A stretch of DNA of 64,000 nucleotides from Alkalihalobacillus sp. CinArs1 (GCF_947387515.1 NZ_CANDOB010000001.1:1240001-1304000), one strand, 5' to 3'; numbered from the stretch's first letter, positions 50,737 through 59,572 are shown. Numbers and translations are program-made. Notes: generated by a model from the sequence alone, not told the origin.

Positions 50737-51860
50737 GAACTCTCCCCCCTGCTCTTCACACTTTTAAAATTGAACGGTTGATGAAACATCACTCGATAAT
50801 ACTCTTTTAAGAGTGTCCATTTCGATATCGATTCTCGATCTTCCCCCAGAAAGTACATAAGATACATCCTTGGTGGATTAATATAGTGAAACCATTTCGC
50901 GCCTGTGATCAAAAAAGCTGGAGTATCTACGAGTAAGTAATCAAAATAAAATCGATAAAGATAGTAAGCTAGATTTTTCTTCCCTGTGTGAGTTCGACGA
51001 GCAAGAGCTAAGCTCCAGAACACAAAAGTAGCGTACCGATACGGTTTGATTTCATGAAGAAATCGACACTCCCGGTAAAGAATAGTGAGAACAGCCTTAA
51101 CTTTCCTCCAAGTTTTATCTCGTTTTGCCCGTTTTTTAATCTCTGTGAAATCAATTTGAGAAGGAAATGTGGTAATGATTTGAAGCAAGTCTATGAAGTA
51201 TTTAACTGAGTCCATATTGTGCCTCGCAGCATGTAAACACGTATAGTACAACGTATCCTGCTTCGATAACACCCTGACATACTTGAAATCAGAGTATGGC
51301 TCAGAATTAACCCAGAAGATATCGGGATCAACGTTGGAAGAATACTCTTTATCTAAGTTCCAATGCAATTCTACTGATACTGATAAACCAGCGTTTACTT
51401 TTACGAACGTGCAATGATTGTTCGTGGGATCTTCTTCTTCCTCGTTTGTAAATCCTTGTTCTTTTACGAGCGCGATCGCCGTTTGCAGTTCGGAGGGACG
51501 GATGAACAGATCAATGTCTGCCGTCCCCCTTGCTGCAAAATCTCCAAAATACTCTTCAGAGAAAACAACACCCTTTAACGGAATTACGGAAATGGCCTCA
51601 GAATCAAACACGTCAAGGAGGTGGAATAGCTCATGTCTAAGCATTAAATTCTGATAAGCTGCCCTCTGAGAAGATTCTTTCACTTGCTCTGAGAGGAGTT
51701 GAGTTACTCTTTCAGTCTGTGTACGATCCTTAAGATAATGATGTATCTGTGACTTTATAGCGAACACTTCTACATCACGTACCAAACCTATGTAGTCACT
51801 TTCCTCCCCTTCTACAAGCTCTTCATTAGTGAACAACTTTTCAAGCAAAGACAGGATCAT
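50733..51860 (-). CDS. Nucleotidyltransferase-family protein of the RiPP-like operon
   Basis: A 375-residue protein. PLKGVVFSEEYFGDFAARGT (quoted to 20 residues) is followed by DIDLF with Asp115 and Asp117, the metal-binding pair of the minimal nucleotidyltransferase fold, and SVELHWNL further on. C-terminal helical regions have many aromatic residues (YYLYRFYFDYLL-like), perhaps membrane-associated. Proteins of this family occur in lasso and related RiPP clusters, where they may add a nucleotide group or be involved in tailoring. It is translated from ATG 51860, four bases after GAGGAGGTG, 24 bp after the small peptide gene. Confidence 0.8.
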   Translation of the reverse strand: MILSLLEKLFTNEELVEGEESDYIGLVRDVEVFAIKSQIHHYLKDRTQTERVTQLLSEQVKESSQRAAYQNLMLRHELFHLLDVFDSEAISVIPLKGVVFSEEYFGDFAARGTADIDLFIRPSELQTAIALVKEQGFTNEEEEDPTNNHCTFVKVNAGLSVSVELHWNLDKEYSSNVDPDIFWVNSEPYSDFKYVRVLSKQDTLYYTCLHAARHNMDSVKYFIDLLQIITTFPSQIDFTEIKKRAKRDKTWRKVKAVLTILYRECRFLHEIKPYRYATFVFWSLALARRTHTGKKNLAYYLYRFYFDYLLVDTPAFLITGAKWFHYINPPRMYLMYFLGEDRESISKWTLLKEYYRVMFHQPFNFKSVKSRGESS

Positions 51861-51884
51861 AGCGCACCTCCTCTTAGATAGAAG

Positions 51885-51980
51885 TTAATCGTCCTTCTTC
51901 TTTCTTTTACCTGATTGCGTTGTTTCAAACGAAATCGGTTGATGTGCAAGTACTTTAGGAGCTTCGTAAGGTTTCTTCAT
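51885..51980 (-). CDS. Leader-like small peptide, candidate RiPP precursor
   Basis: A 31-codon ORF with a strong ribosome site (GGGAGGTGG close to ATG 51980) and promoter. The peptide has MKKPYEAPKV at the N terminus, which contains YxxPxV like the YxxPxL recognition motif that RREs bind in lasso leaders. It continues LAHQPISFETTQ, with Thr at a position like the conserved Thr two residues before the core, and ends SGKRKKKDD. A core of about nine residues cannot form a lasso ring plus tail. It is the first cistron before nucleotidyltransferase, kinase, RRE, peptidase and exporter genes. A function as a phosphorylated or otherwise modified small peptide is inferred. Confidence 0.72.
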   Translation of the reverse strand: MKKPYEAPKVLAHQPISFETTQSGKRKKKDD

Positions 51981-52020
51981 GAATCCACCTCCCTTTCACT
52001 CATTTCAACTTCACACGTTC

Positions 52021-52049
52021 ATTATAACGCACAGAATGCACAAGTTCAA
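52021..52049 (-). promoter_or_regulatory. Promoter of the RiPP-like operon
   Basis: TTGAAC (complement of 52044-52049), exactly 17 bp, and TATAAT (complement of 52021-52026) give a near-consensus sigma-A promoter, with a leader of about 33 bases before the small peptide ATG. Confidence 0.75.
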
Positions 52050-52211
52050 CTCTGTTTTATCTAAAAATTCAAATTATATATTCAGACCAAACAAATCATT
52101 TTATACCAATTTTATCCAAAAATAAGTTTACTAACTAGTCCAAAAAGGTTCTATCTTACATAAACTAGTAAATAGCAATCTATTTTAAAAGATATAAGGA
52201 GGAAGCAACAT

Positions 52212-53873
52212 ATGGAAGCTTGTTCACAACGTTTGTTGCAAGAACAAATTAATCGTACAAGCGCTTCAGGTGGAGGCACTGTTTTTATAGAAGAATGCAC
52301 GTATATTCTTACTGAGCCACTTATCTTGAAAGCTGGTGTTCACTTACAAGGCGCCGGCCAGGGGAAATCAATTCTTAAGATAAATCCAAAAGACGCGAAT
52401 GGCATATCTGCTAGTCACAAGCTCTTAATTGCGGACCGCAGTGATAACATCAAGATTAGTAACGTAACGTTCGATGGCGTTAAGTATAGTAGAGAAGACC
52501 TTATCGATGATCCCTATGCACATACGGTTGAAGTTGCATGGTGCAATCATTTCGAACTAGACCAAGTCGAAATCATTAACTCGGCTAGTGCTTCGATCGT
52601 TCTTTACAATTCTACTAACGGGACAATCAAAGATTGTTCGATTAAGAACAGTGGATCAAATGGCATATTAGCCCTACAAGATTGTAGGAGCATCTCAGTT
52701 CTCAATAACACTATTGAAAATACTGACTTTCAAAACGGCATCTTTTTCAGTTACCAACTCGGTAAGTCATCTTCTACTATTACAATCGAAGGCAACACGA
52801 TAAAGAATGCTGCTGATTTTGGAATTGAAGTTGGACATACTGTAGCGGAAGGCGATCCTGCTCACTCAGAAATCGTCGTTCGAAATAACACCGTAGTGAA
52901 CTCACAAAACAGTGGAATCGCGTTTAGAACGGTTAGCTTTGGACTGATCGAAGATAATGTGATCGAAGGCTACGGGAAGAACGGAGGATACGGAGGAGAT
53001 GGAATCTTCGTTGAAGGCTTTAGAAATCGGGCGGAAAAAGTCAACGTTATGAATAACACCGTCAAACAAACCAATACCACTGGAAATGCAAATGCAATCT
53101 ACATTACAGGAGTAGATCAAGTCAACGTGGTAGGAAACCAAATGGTCGATAGCAATGGAAAAGGGGTCTTTGCTCAAGCCTCTGTGATGGGAGTGACGAC
53201 AAACGATTTTCCAAACGGCAGGAGAAGGTACAATAACATTACTGTTCTAGAAAACGAGATTTCAAACCCTAAAGGTGTCGGTATACAGTTTCAAGGAGAA
53301 GCTTCTCAAGAAAATAGAATAATTGGGAACATCGTCACAAACAGCGGTGAAGAAGGGATTTTAATAGCAAACCTCGATGATGAGAACAGGGGGATTATGA
53401 TTGAGAGAAATACCATTACTTCGAGCTCCTTCGAAGGCATCGGGATTTTTAGACAGCAAGACTTTTCGCTCAATGAAAATAAGCTCGTGAACAATGGGCA
53501 GGCTGTTGATGGTGTTGAGAATAGACAAGCAGGAGTCCGCTTAACTGCCGTAGGTAATGGCGCACTTATTGAAAATACGTTTAAGGATGACCAAGATACA
53601 CCTACGCAACTCTATTATATTGTTGTTAGACAAACAAACGGAAGAGTCACAAACGATGGCGTTAGACTAATAGGCGGCACGAAATCGAAGCTAGTGATCA
53701 ATTCACCAAACTACACAGAATCCGACATTACCTACCAGCCAAAGGACTCTGCTGAATTTGAAGAGAAACTTTTCGATGCAGTGGTAGGACTTGAAAATCT
53801 AGATAGTGAAACCATCGATGAAGTTTTAAGTATCGTTAAAAATATCGTTCAGTTTGCTATACGCTCTAACTAA
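52212..53873 (+). CDS. Right-handed parallel beta-helix protein (pectate-lyase-like), no signal peptide
   Basis: A 553-residue beta-helix protein. The first ~50 residues (QINRTSASGGGTVFIEECTY) form the typical start, then about 20 coils with repeating N-[ST]-hydrophobic patterns such as NNTVVNSQNSGIAF and GDGIFVEGFRNRAEKV. A helical tail follows from about 515. The paralogue at 59678 shares long blocks, including GKNGGYGGDGIFVEG, but carries an N-terminal membrane anchor, which this one lacks. It may act in the cytosol or be exported in another way. Family members include pectate lyases and polysaccharide epimerases. AAGGAGG is nine bases upstream of the ATG. Confidence 0.82.
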   Translation: MEACSQRLLQEQINRTSASGGGTVFIEECTYILTEPLILKAGVHLQGAGQGKSILKINPKDANGISASHKLLIADRSDNIKISNVTFDGVKYSREDLIDDPYAHTVEVAWCNHFELDQVEIINSASASIVLYNSTNGTIKDCSIKNSGSNGILALQDCRSISVLNNTIENTDFQNGIFFSYQLGKSSSTITIEGNTIKNAADFGIEVGHTVAEGDPAHSEIVVRNNTVVNSQNSGIAFRTVSFGLIEDNVIEGYGKNGGYGGDGIFVEGFRNRAEKVNVMNNTVKQTNTTGNANAIYITGVDQVNVVGNQMVDSNGKGVFAQASVMGVTTNDFPNGRRRYNNITVLENEISNPKGVGIQFQGEASQENRIIGNIVTNSGEEGILIANLDDENRGIMIERNTITSSSFEGIGIFRQQDFSLNENKLVNNGQAVDGVENRQAGVRLTAVGNGALIENTFKDDQDTPTQLYYIVVRQTNGRVTNDGVRLIGGTKSKLVINSPNYTESDITYQPKDSAEFEEKLFDAVVGLENLDSETIDEVLSIVKNIVQFAIRSN

Positions 53874-53878
53874 TGTAA

Positions 53879-53911
53879 AACAGTGATAGGGAGTCCCATC
53901 ACTGTTTTTTT
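53879..53911. terminator. Bidirectional terminator between the beta-helix and pssE genes
   Basis: AACAGTGATAGGGA and TCCCATCACTGTT pair almost completely around one G and are followed by T7. It serves the + gene ending at 53873 and the - gene ending at 53910. Confidence 0.85.
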
Positions 53912-54410
53912 AATCCTCAATAAGTCCTACCGCTATTTCATCTAACCTTCCAATGAAATAATCAAGATTAGAGTTTTCACTCACACGAACGAACTCTGAG
54001 TCTCTTCCCTCGAGAGATTGAATAGCATCTTTCAACGTCGAAATATCTAAAACTGTCACGATTCGATTCTCCTGCTCCAACCGTTTTGCGAAATATACCT
54101 GATGATCATCTACATGTTCAGCAAACTGTGCTTGCCTTGGGACAACGATAGGTGTTTTCCCCATTGAAAGAGGAAGCATAATGCTGCCTGGCCCTCCATG
54201 AGTAATGATAATCGATGCCTGCTGTGCTTTCTCTATCATTTGATCGTAGCTTATCAAAGGTTCATACTCGAAGTGCTTCGGTTTATAGGTGGTATACCCT
54301 ATCTGAACGAAAACTTCTTCATTGATCATCCCTTTCTCGATCAAATCGTCGATTTCACTCACTAATCGATCAAAAGGCTGCTCATGCGTTCCTACGGTTA
54401 CAAAGATCAT
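53910..54410 (-). CDS. pssE: PssE/Alg13-like glycosyltransferase subunit
   Basis: A 166-residue protein with the GT28 C-terminal fold: MIFVTVGTHEQPFDRLV at the start and ASIIITHGGPGSIMLPLSMGKTPIVVPR, the UDP-sugar-binding loop (only its core IITHGGPGS is certain). It forms a pair with the preceding PssD/Alg14-like protein, with a four-base overlap. In streptococci and rhizobia such pairs transfer a sugar from UDP to a lipid-linked saccharide at the membrane. It is the last gene of the operon starting at 59572. Confidence 0.88.
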   Translation of the reverse strand: MIFVTVGTHEQPFDRLVSEIDDLIEKGMINEEVFVQIGYTTYKPKHFEYEPLISYDQMIEKAQQASIIITHGGPGSIMLPLSMGKTPIVVPRQAQFAEHVDDHQVYFAKRLEQENRIVTVLDISTLKDAIQSLEGRDSEFVRVSENSNLDYFIGRLDEIAVGLIED

Positions 54411-54856
54411 AATAATCCTCCTAAAAATTCACCTTTAGGATACATTTTCTTCTGTTCCTCCCATTGAAGGATGAATTTATCTGTAATAGGATAGACGATT
54501 TTTCCAGTTAGGGTCGAAAGTTCGATTCGGTCGTACACTTCGATATAGATCAGCTTACTTCCCAGCAGTTTTCCAATATAAAAGAATGGAATGGCAGGTG
54601 CAGCACCAGTCGAAATAATAATATCTGGTCGTTCTTTAATAAGAACCCTCCAGCTCAAAAAGGTGTTTCTCATCAAATTTTTGATATTACGATTCGTAGG
54701 ATAATAACACCAATAGCGCTTTTCATCTTTCAGTAAGGAACAGCTATCTTGTTTTTCAAATGTCACCCAGAATCGATCATGCTTACCCCACCACTTTTCT
54801 AACTGATACAACTGCATTAAATGGCCGCCGCTAGATCCTACTAAACAAATCTTCAT
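54407..54856 (-). CDS. pssD: PssD/Alg14-like glycosyltransferase subunit
   Basis: A 149-residue protein starting MKICLVGSSGGHLMQLYQL, the Alg14 signature, followed by a membrane-associating stretch (FYIGKLLGSKLIYIEVYD) and the end of the fold. It recruits the PssE catalytic subunit to the membrane. A CAAAACGTTTGG palindrome lies in the 40 bp before it. The role in repeat-unit assembly is inferred from the neighbours. Confidence 0.88.
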   Translation of the reverse strand: MKICLVGSSGGHLMQLYQLEKWWGKHDRFWVTFEKQDSCSLLKDEKRYWCYYPTNRNIKNLMRNTFLSWRVLIKERPDIIISTGAAPAIPFFYIGKLLGSKLIYIEVYDRIELSTLTGKIVYPITDKFILQWEEQKKMYPKGEFLGGLL

Positions 54857-54896
54857 CTAAACATCTCCCATTCGTTTAGATTGGCAAAACGTTTGG

Positions 54897-56051
54897 TTAA
54901 AGTGAACGAATCAGACTTCCGTTAACGAGCACAGTTTTACGCCAGGCTTCTAACGCGATGCTTTGTGGAATAGTCACATCGTCAAACTGAAGCTCTTCCC
55001 CAGCTTTCACAGTTCGTTTCAAAGTGGCTTGTGATAACAACCCGATCGGAATATGATCTGGATTTTTTGAAATCTCCGTCACCGTTCCCCTAACATCGAA
55101 GCTGCCGATTCCTTTCTCAATTCTATCTCCGGGCGACAGCGTTCTTTTTGCAGTAGCACCTACACTATAGGTGGGCTTCGTTGAGTTATTTAATAGGATC
55201 CCCCCGCCTCTCAAGACTCGTTTAATCGTCTTGATGATTTCAAGATGGCAAAGATGATGGTTCTGAAGGATCGTGTAGTACGGTCCTTGCCCCATCTTTA
55301 AATAGTTCAGCGCGGCTGCTTGATTACGATTATGTTCAGCTGTTATAAAAACCCCCGGAGGGCCAGAAGAACACAATATGTAATCACTGATTGGAAGCCC
55401 TACCTTCTTTGCATCAGCTGCTAGTGTATTCCCTCCCTCTTCAACACTTTTTGCAGCGATACCTGGAGACCGATGTTTCGCGAGTGCTCCATTTAATCCA
55501 TTCGCAACGAGAACTTGTTCAATATTCACCTTTGTACCGTCAGTAAATGATGTCACCATTCCCAAACTGATACCATTTTTCTTTGACCAATAGGCCATCT
55601 CATCAGGAGTTGGGTTTTCATTCAAATAGCCTTTGATATTTCCATATACGAGAGGAGTGAAACCCATCTCCATCACATTTTCTCTAAGTGCTGCGATCGA
55701 CCCAGGTTGATCTCCTTCTGCCTCAGTAATAAATCCTTTTTGGGCGAAGTAGGTTCCAGTCGTAATCTGCAATTCTGAGTTCATCGTTACAACCGGTAAT
55801 GAACCTTTCATCGCCTCATTGATCACGTAAGATCCATGAAGCACATCTCCTGAACACTCCACGATCAGATCGAGGCTATCGAGGAATCGATCGACTGAAT
55901 TTGTTAGAAGGTGCCTTGGTATATTCTTGATAGTAGATATATTTCTCCTTGTCAGCACTTTCCCAACAGCTAGTTCTTTATGTTGCTGTAGTAAGTTGAT
56001 AAGACCTGTTCCAATAAACCCTGTTCCGACAACCCCTATTTTTTTTCTCAT
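54897..56051 (-). CDS. NAD(P)-dependent oxidoreductase with C-terminal SAF domain (COG4091 type)
   Basis: A 384-residue protein: an N-terminal Rossmann domain (KKIGVVGTGFIGTGLINLL), then LIVECSGDVLHGSYV and a homoserine-dehydrogenase-like catalytic part, and a C-terminal SAF domain (AKRTLSPGDRIEKG... VKAGEELQFDDV). This arrangement is that of the predicted homoserine dehydrogenases with SAF domain. SAF domains occur in sialic acid synthase and altronate dehydratase, so sugar-acid chemistry is plausible. Its place inside an exopolysaccharide operon suggests a role in making an unusual sugar or linked group. ATG 56051 follows GGGAGGG by nine bases. Confidence 0.78.
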   Translation of the reverse strand: MRKKIGVVGTGFIGTGLINLLQQHKELAVGKVLTRRNISTIKNIPRHLLTNSVDRFLDSLDLIVECSGDVLHGSYVINEAMKGSLPVVTMNSELQITTGTYFAQKGFITEAEGDQPGSIAALRENVMEMGFTPLVYGNIKGYLNENPTPDEMAYWSKKNGISLGMVTSFTDGTKVNIEQVLVANGLNGALAKHRSPGIAAKSVEEGGNTLAADAKKVGLPISDYILCSSGPPGVFITAEHNRNQAAALNYLKMGQGPYYTILQNHHLCHLEIIKTIKRVLRGGGILLNNSTKPTYSVGATAKRTLSPGDRIEKGIGSFDVRGTVTEISKNPDHIPIGLLSQATLKRTVKAGEELQFDDVTIPQSIALEAWRKTVLVNGSLIRSL

Positions 56052-56123
56052 TACCAAGTACCCTCCCAATCGAGCCGATCTAATTTTTATATTGTTCTCC
56101 CTCCTTAACCTCTCTGCAGACCG

Positions 56124-57551
56124 TTATAAAGAACGGTCGGTCATATCGATCTCTCTATCTTCTTCTCTCTTTTGCTTCTTAAGAAGGAAGTATGAAACGA
56201 CGAGGGCAAGATGGAACCACACGAACCCCATCCGGAAACCATTATTAAAGTTGAAGTTCACTAATACCAGGATGCTGCACCCAATGAGACCTAATGAGAC
56301 AAAATCATTTTTGTTGTAGGTTTGTTTTAGCATCCAGATGATACGGCTGATGATGAGTAAAAAAATCGCTAACCCTACAACACCTGTATCAAATAATACC
56401 GATAAAAATATATTCGCATTTCCTTTTCCAGTGTTGAGATCTCCCCCGCCCGCATATTTGATTTTGTTCTCTTCTAATTCTGATAGTAAAGCCATTCCAC
56501 CGCTTCCATTTCCTACGATCGGATGTTTTTGGATGTAATCCCACATGAGTTCGATCGAACCTAAACGGCTATCTGCAGCACCGCGATCAGTTTTGACAGA
56601 GGTTGCGGGATTAAAGCGATTCGTAATTTCTTTAAAAATGTTCTGATCGACAGCAAATAGAACGACGAGTAAGAGCATGACTAATGTTGCAGCGGAAATT
56701 GCCATCTTCAGTATTCGAATGTTCTTTGTTACAACAAGTAAGTAAAGACCAGCGAATATGAAGGCCACAATACTCGCTCGTGCCATGCTGATGAAGATGC
56801 CTAGAAAAGAGAGTGCCATCCCATACTGCACAAACTTCTCACTAAACAGCGTTGTATCTTTTCGGATAAACAAGGCAAGGAACCATATAGACGTATAGGC
56901 TGCGAATAAGCCGAACCAGTCTGGTTCGTATGCAAAAGAAGATGGTCTCGGAATCCCAATCGCATCATAGTGACTGATGCCGATGTGAATTCCCAGAAAG
57001 AAACCGATCCACTGCAAGATTCCAACAACCACAACGATGAATCCTGATAGGATCGTGAACTTTACGATCTTCATGAAGAAAGGCAGCTCTTTTTCACGAA
57101 TGCATTGAACGGATATAAAGAAAAACAAGTTTAAGAATAGCTGTCCGATAACGGAGACCCAGAAATCCTTCATGCTCAGAACATGTTGATAGCTCAGAAA
57201 GTAACTCAACACCCAAAGGTTGATGAGGAAAAATAATGGCACTTTCCATAGCTGCCGTTTTTGCAGTAAATATTCGATCACTAATTTTACGCATACGACA
57301 GTAAGCAACAGTTGATAGATACGAATGTAAGATCCTGACACGACGATGAACGAAACATCGATGAAGATGACGAGCGCAATCGTTGTAATAAGCCTTTCTA
57401 TAGAAATAGGATAGAAGAGAACAATCATTACTGGGATGCTTAAGACGACCATGGCCAACAGATTAACGGTGGACATAAGACCAGATAGACCAGCAAGAAA
57501 AAGGATTCCTAAGATGAGTGGAACAGGTAGTTTCTGAAGCGTGTGATCCAT
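56124..57551 (-). CDS. O-antigen ligase/polymerase-like membrane protein (Wzy type)
   Basis: A 475-residue membrane protein with about 11 segments and one large outer loop near residues 300-370 containing RGAADSRLGSIELMWDYIQKH and NGSGGMALL, which are typical of the O-antigen polymerase/ligase family. It would polymerise lipid-linked repeat units outside the membrane. The ATG at 57551 is nine bases after AGGAGG; an ATG at 57560 overlaps the ribosome site. It lies five bp downstream of rfbD. Confidence 0.82.
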   Translation of the reverse strand: MDHTLQKLPVPLILGILFLAGLSGLMSTVNLLAMVVLSIPVMIVLFYPISIERLITTIALVIFIDVSFIVVSGSYIRIYQLLLTVVCVKLVIEYLLQKRQLWKVPLFFLINLWVLSYFLSYQHVLSMKDFWVSVIGQLFLNLFFFISVQCIREKELPFFMKIVKFTILSGFIVVVVGILQWIGFFLGIHIGISHYDAIGIPRPSSFAYEPDWFGLFAAYTSIWFLALFIRKDTTLFSEKFVQYGMALSFLGIFISMARASIVAFIFAGLYLLVVTKNIRILKMAISAATLVMLLLVVLFAVDQNIFKEITNRFNPATSVKTDRGAADSRLGSIELMWDYIQKHPIVGNGSGGMALLSELEENKIKYAGGGDLNTGKGNANIFLSVLFDTGVVGLAIFLLIISRIIWMLKQTYNKNDFVSLGLIGCSILVLVNFNFNNGFRMGFVWFHLALVVSYFLLKKQKREEDREIDMTDRSL

Positions 57552-57564
57552 CGGCGACATCCTC

Positions 57565-58434
57565 CTAATTTACTTTCCATAAGGCCCTCTTTTCGATTTC
57601 CTTCACATACTCCCTTAGCGCCTCTTCCCACCTCCTCATAACGAGAAAGTTATTCAGCGTTAAATTGAACGGTTCCATCGTTGAGTTTTTAGGTCGAGGT
57701 GCAGGAGCAGCGTACTCTTCTGTGGTCACTGGTGACAATTCGATCGCGATGTTGGAGACATGAAAAATTTCCTTCGCGAATTCAAACCAGCTGCATTGAC
57801 CGCTATTCGACACATGATAGGTTCCATATTTCTCAGTTTCAAAGATTTCAATCATCTTGTTCGCAAGATCGTACGTGTAGGTAGGGTTTCCGATTTGATC
57901 GGTCACAATTGATAACGAGTCTTTCTTCTTAGCAAGATCCTGCATCATCGTTACGAAGTTTTTATGATCTCCGCCATATAGCCAGGATGTTCGAAGGATG
58001 AAGTGATTTGGAGAAAATTCTTTCACATATTGCTCCCCAGCCAACTTCGAACTTCCATAAACATTGATTGGATTCGGAGTGTCGTATTCTGTATAAGCTG
58101 TTCTCTTCATTCCGTCGAAAACGTAGTTGGTGCTGAGATAAACGAGCTTACTGTTCACGTTCCTCGCTGCAACCGCAACATTTCGACTTCCGACTGCGTT
58201 AACTTCAAATGCACGCTGAATAGTTGACTCAGCCTGATCCACATTCGTGTAAGCTGCACAGTGGATGATAACGCTTGGATTTACATCTTTAACCGATTCA
58301 TTCACAAGGCTTTGATTCGTGATGTCTAACTCACGACTTCCAAATGGGTAAACGAGATAACCTCGGCTTGATAAAATGGGAACGAGCTCACTTCCAAGCT
58401 GACCCTTTGCTCCAGTGATCAACACCTTTTTCAT
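57565..58434 (-). CDS. rfbD: dTDP-4-dehydrorhamnose reductase RfbD
   Basis: A 289-residue SDR enzyme that makes dTDP-L-rhamnose. GAKGQLGSELV is the nucleotide-binding loop, HCAAYTNVDQAE the RfbD signature, and YGSSKLAGE the Tyr-Lys pair. The C-terminal APRPKNSTMEPF is typical for substrate binding. Its partner rfbB lies at the far end of the cluster (63228). The other two rhamnose genes (rfbA, rfbC) must be beyond the right edge or elsewhere. Confidence 0.92.
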   Translation of the reverse strand: MKKVLITGAKGQLGSELVPILSSRGYLVYPFGSRELDITNQSLVNESVKDVNPSVIIHCAAYTNVDQAESTIQRAFEVNAVGSRNVAVAARNVNSKLVYLSTNYVFDGMKRTAYTEYDTPNPINVYGSSKLAGEQYVKEFSPNHFILRTSWLYGGDHKNFVTMMQDLAKKKDSLSIVTDQIGNPTYTYDLANKMIEIFETEKYGTYHVSNSGQCSWFEFAKEIFHVSNIAIELSPVTTEEYAAPAPRPKNSTMEPFNLTLNNFLVMRRWEEALREYVKEIEKRALWKVN

Positions 58435-58450
58435 TTCAGCACCGCCTATC

Positions 58451-59572
58451 CTATTGATGCACTACACTTTGCTCAATCGTATCCCTATAAACCTTTTCGA
58501 ATCGATTTACAACTGATGCCCAGGAATAGTTTCTCGCTGTTTCGATCGCTGCTTGTTTTAATTGATTTTTGTTAGACTTCTTAATCACATCATTTACGTG
58601 AAGAGCAGCTGATCGAACATCAGTAAAATCGAGCACGTAGCCGTTCTTTCCATGATCGACCATCTTCTTGAACGATGGAATATCACTTAAGATCGGAATC
58701 GCTCCTGAAGACATCGCCTCTAATGCAGACATTCCAAATCCTTCGTAAGCGGAAGCCGAGATAAAATATTCAGCTTTCCCCATCTCTTCTAAAAGTTCTT
58801 CATTGGGCAAAGATTCTCTGATCGACACATAGTCTTCTAACTCGTACTCTGCGATTTTTTTGAGCAAGCCATCTTTCAAGTTATCGAAATCTTTTCCTAC
58901 GATGCAAAGTCTGATATCCGGGTTTTCATCTTTTAATAAGTGAATTAAAGTCACAAGTTTATCGATTCTCTTGTTTTGAGAAAACCTTCCTACAAACAAG
59001 AATCGATTTCGTTGCTTTTTTACGTGTGAAACACGATGGTACGCATCAAAGTCGATGCCGTTTTCGATGATTTCCGTCTTTCTCTTCCCAAGTGGTTGAA
59101 AGAGTTCGTAATCATTGATGCTGCAAGCGAGGATTCGATCTGCCTGCATAAGACTCATCCGCGTCATCGTTTGGAAATAGACTTTCTTGAACTGTACAAG
59201 ATCTTGAGTATGAAAAAATCCGCCGTGTGTGGAAAGGACGATCGGTTTCTTATGAATCGCTTTGAACCATGTGAAGTAATCGATAAAAAAGTCGACGGCA
59301 TGGACATGAATGAGGTCATAGTTCGATAGATAGGAGATAGAAGAAAGCGCAACAGGGTACTTCTTTGAACCTACATATGGGATGCGCGTTACATTGATTC
59401 CATTTTCAATCGATGAAGTTGGAAGTTTGTTTCCAGTAGCAAACTCTCGGTCCAGTGTAAGAACGTCAGAATCGATGCCCTTCTGCTTCAAATGCAAAGC
59501 GAGACTCTCAACAAAGCTTTCCATCCCGCCAATCGAAGGTCGATACTGCCTGACAACATGCAGCACTTTCAT
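58451..59572 (-). CDS. Glycosyltransferase family 4 (EPS)
   Basis: A 373-residue GT-B glycosyltransferase. The N-terminal VLHVVRQYRPSIGGMESFVESL is the usual acceptor half. FVGRFSQNKRIDKLV begins the donor half and ASAYEGFGMSALEAMSSGAIPI is the UDP-sugar motif with its conserved Glu pair. ATG 59572 is chosen because AAAGGACGGTGA precedes it; an extension to 59623 is not supported. It is the first gene of an operon under two SinR-like palindromes. Confidence 0.9.
   Translation of the reverse strand: MKVLHVVRQYRPSIGGMESFVESLALHLKQKGIDSDVLTLDREFATGNKLPTSSIENGINVTRIPYVGSKKYPVALSSISYLSNYDLIHVHAVDFFIDYFTWFKAIHKKPIVLSTHGGFFHTQDLVQFKKVYFQTMTRMSLMQADRILACSINDYELFQPLGKRKTEIIENGIDFDAYHRVSHVKKQRNRFLFVGRFSQNKRIDKLVTLIHLLKDENPDIRLCIVGKDFDNLKDGLLKKIAEYELEDYVSIRESLPNEELLEEMGKAEYFISASAYEGFGMSALEAMSSGAIPILSDIPSFKKMVDHGKNGYVLDFTDVRSAALHVNDVIKKSNKNQLKQAAIETARNYSWASVVNRFEKVYRDTIEQSVVHQ

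Noticed and set aside
49691-51980. Annotation of the locus as a normal lasso peptide cluster
   Set aside because: RRE, kinase and nucleotidyltransferase parts are present, but no asparagine-synthetase-like cyclase or transglutaminase-like protease lies in the operon, and the peptide core is too short for a threaded ring.
56119-56138. Palindrome GACCGTT-N6-AACGGTC as a further SinR-type site
   Set aside because: It overlaps the 3' end of the polymerase gene and not a promoter, and its outer arms differ from the four GTTCT-N6-AGAAC sites; it is more likely a hairpin.
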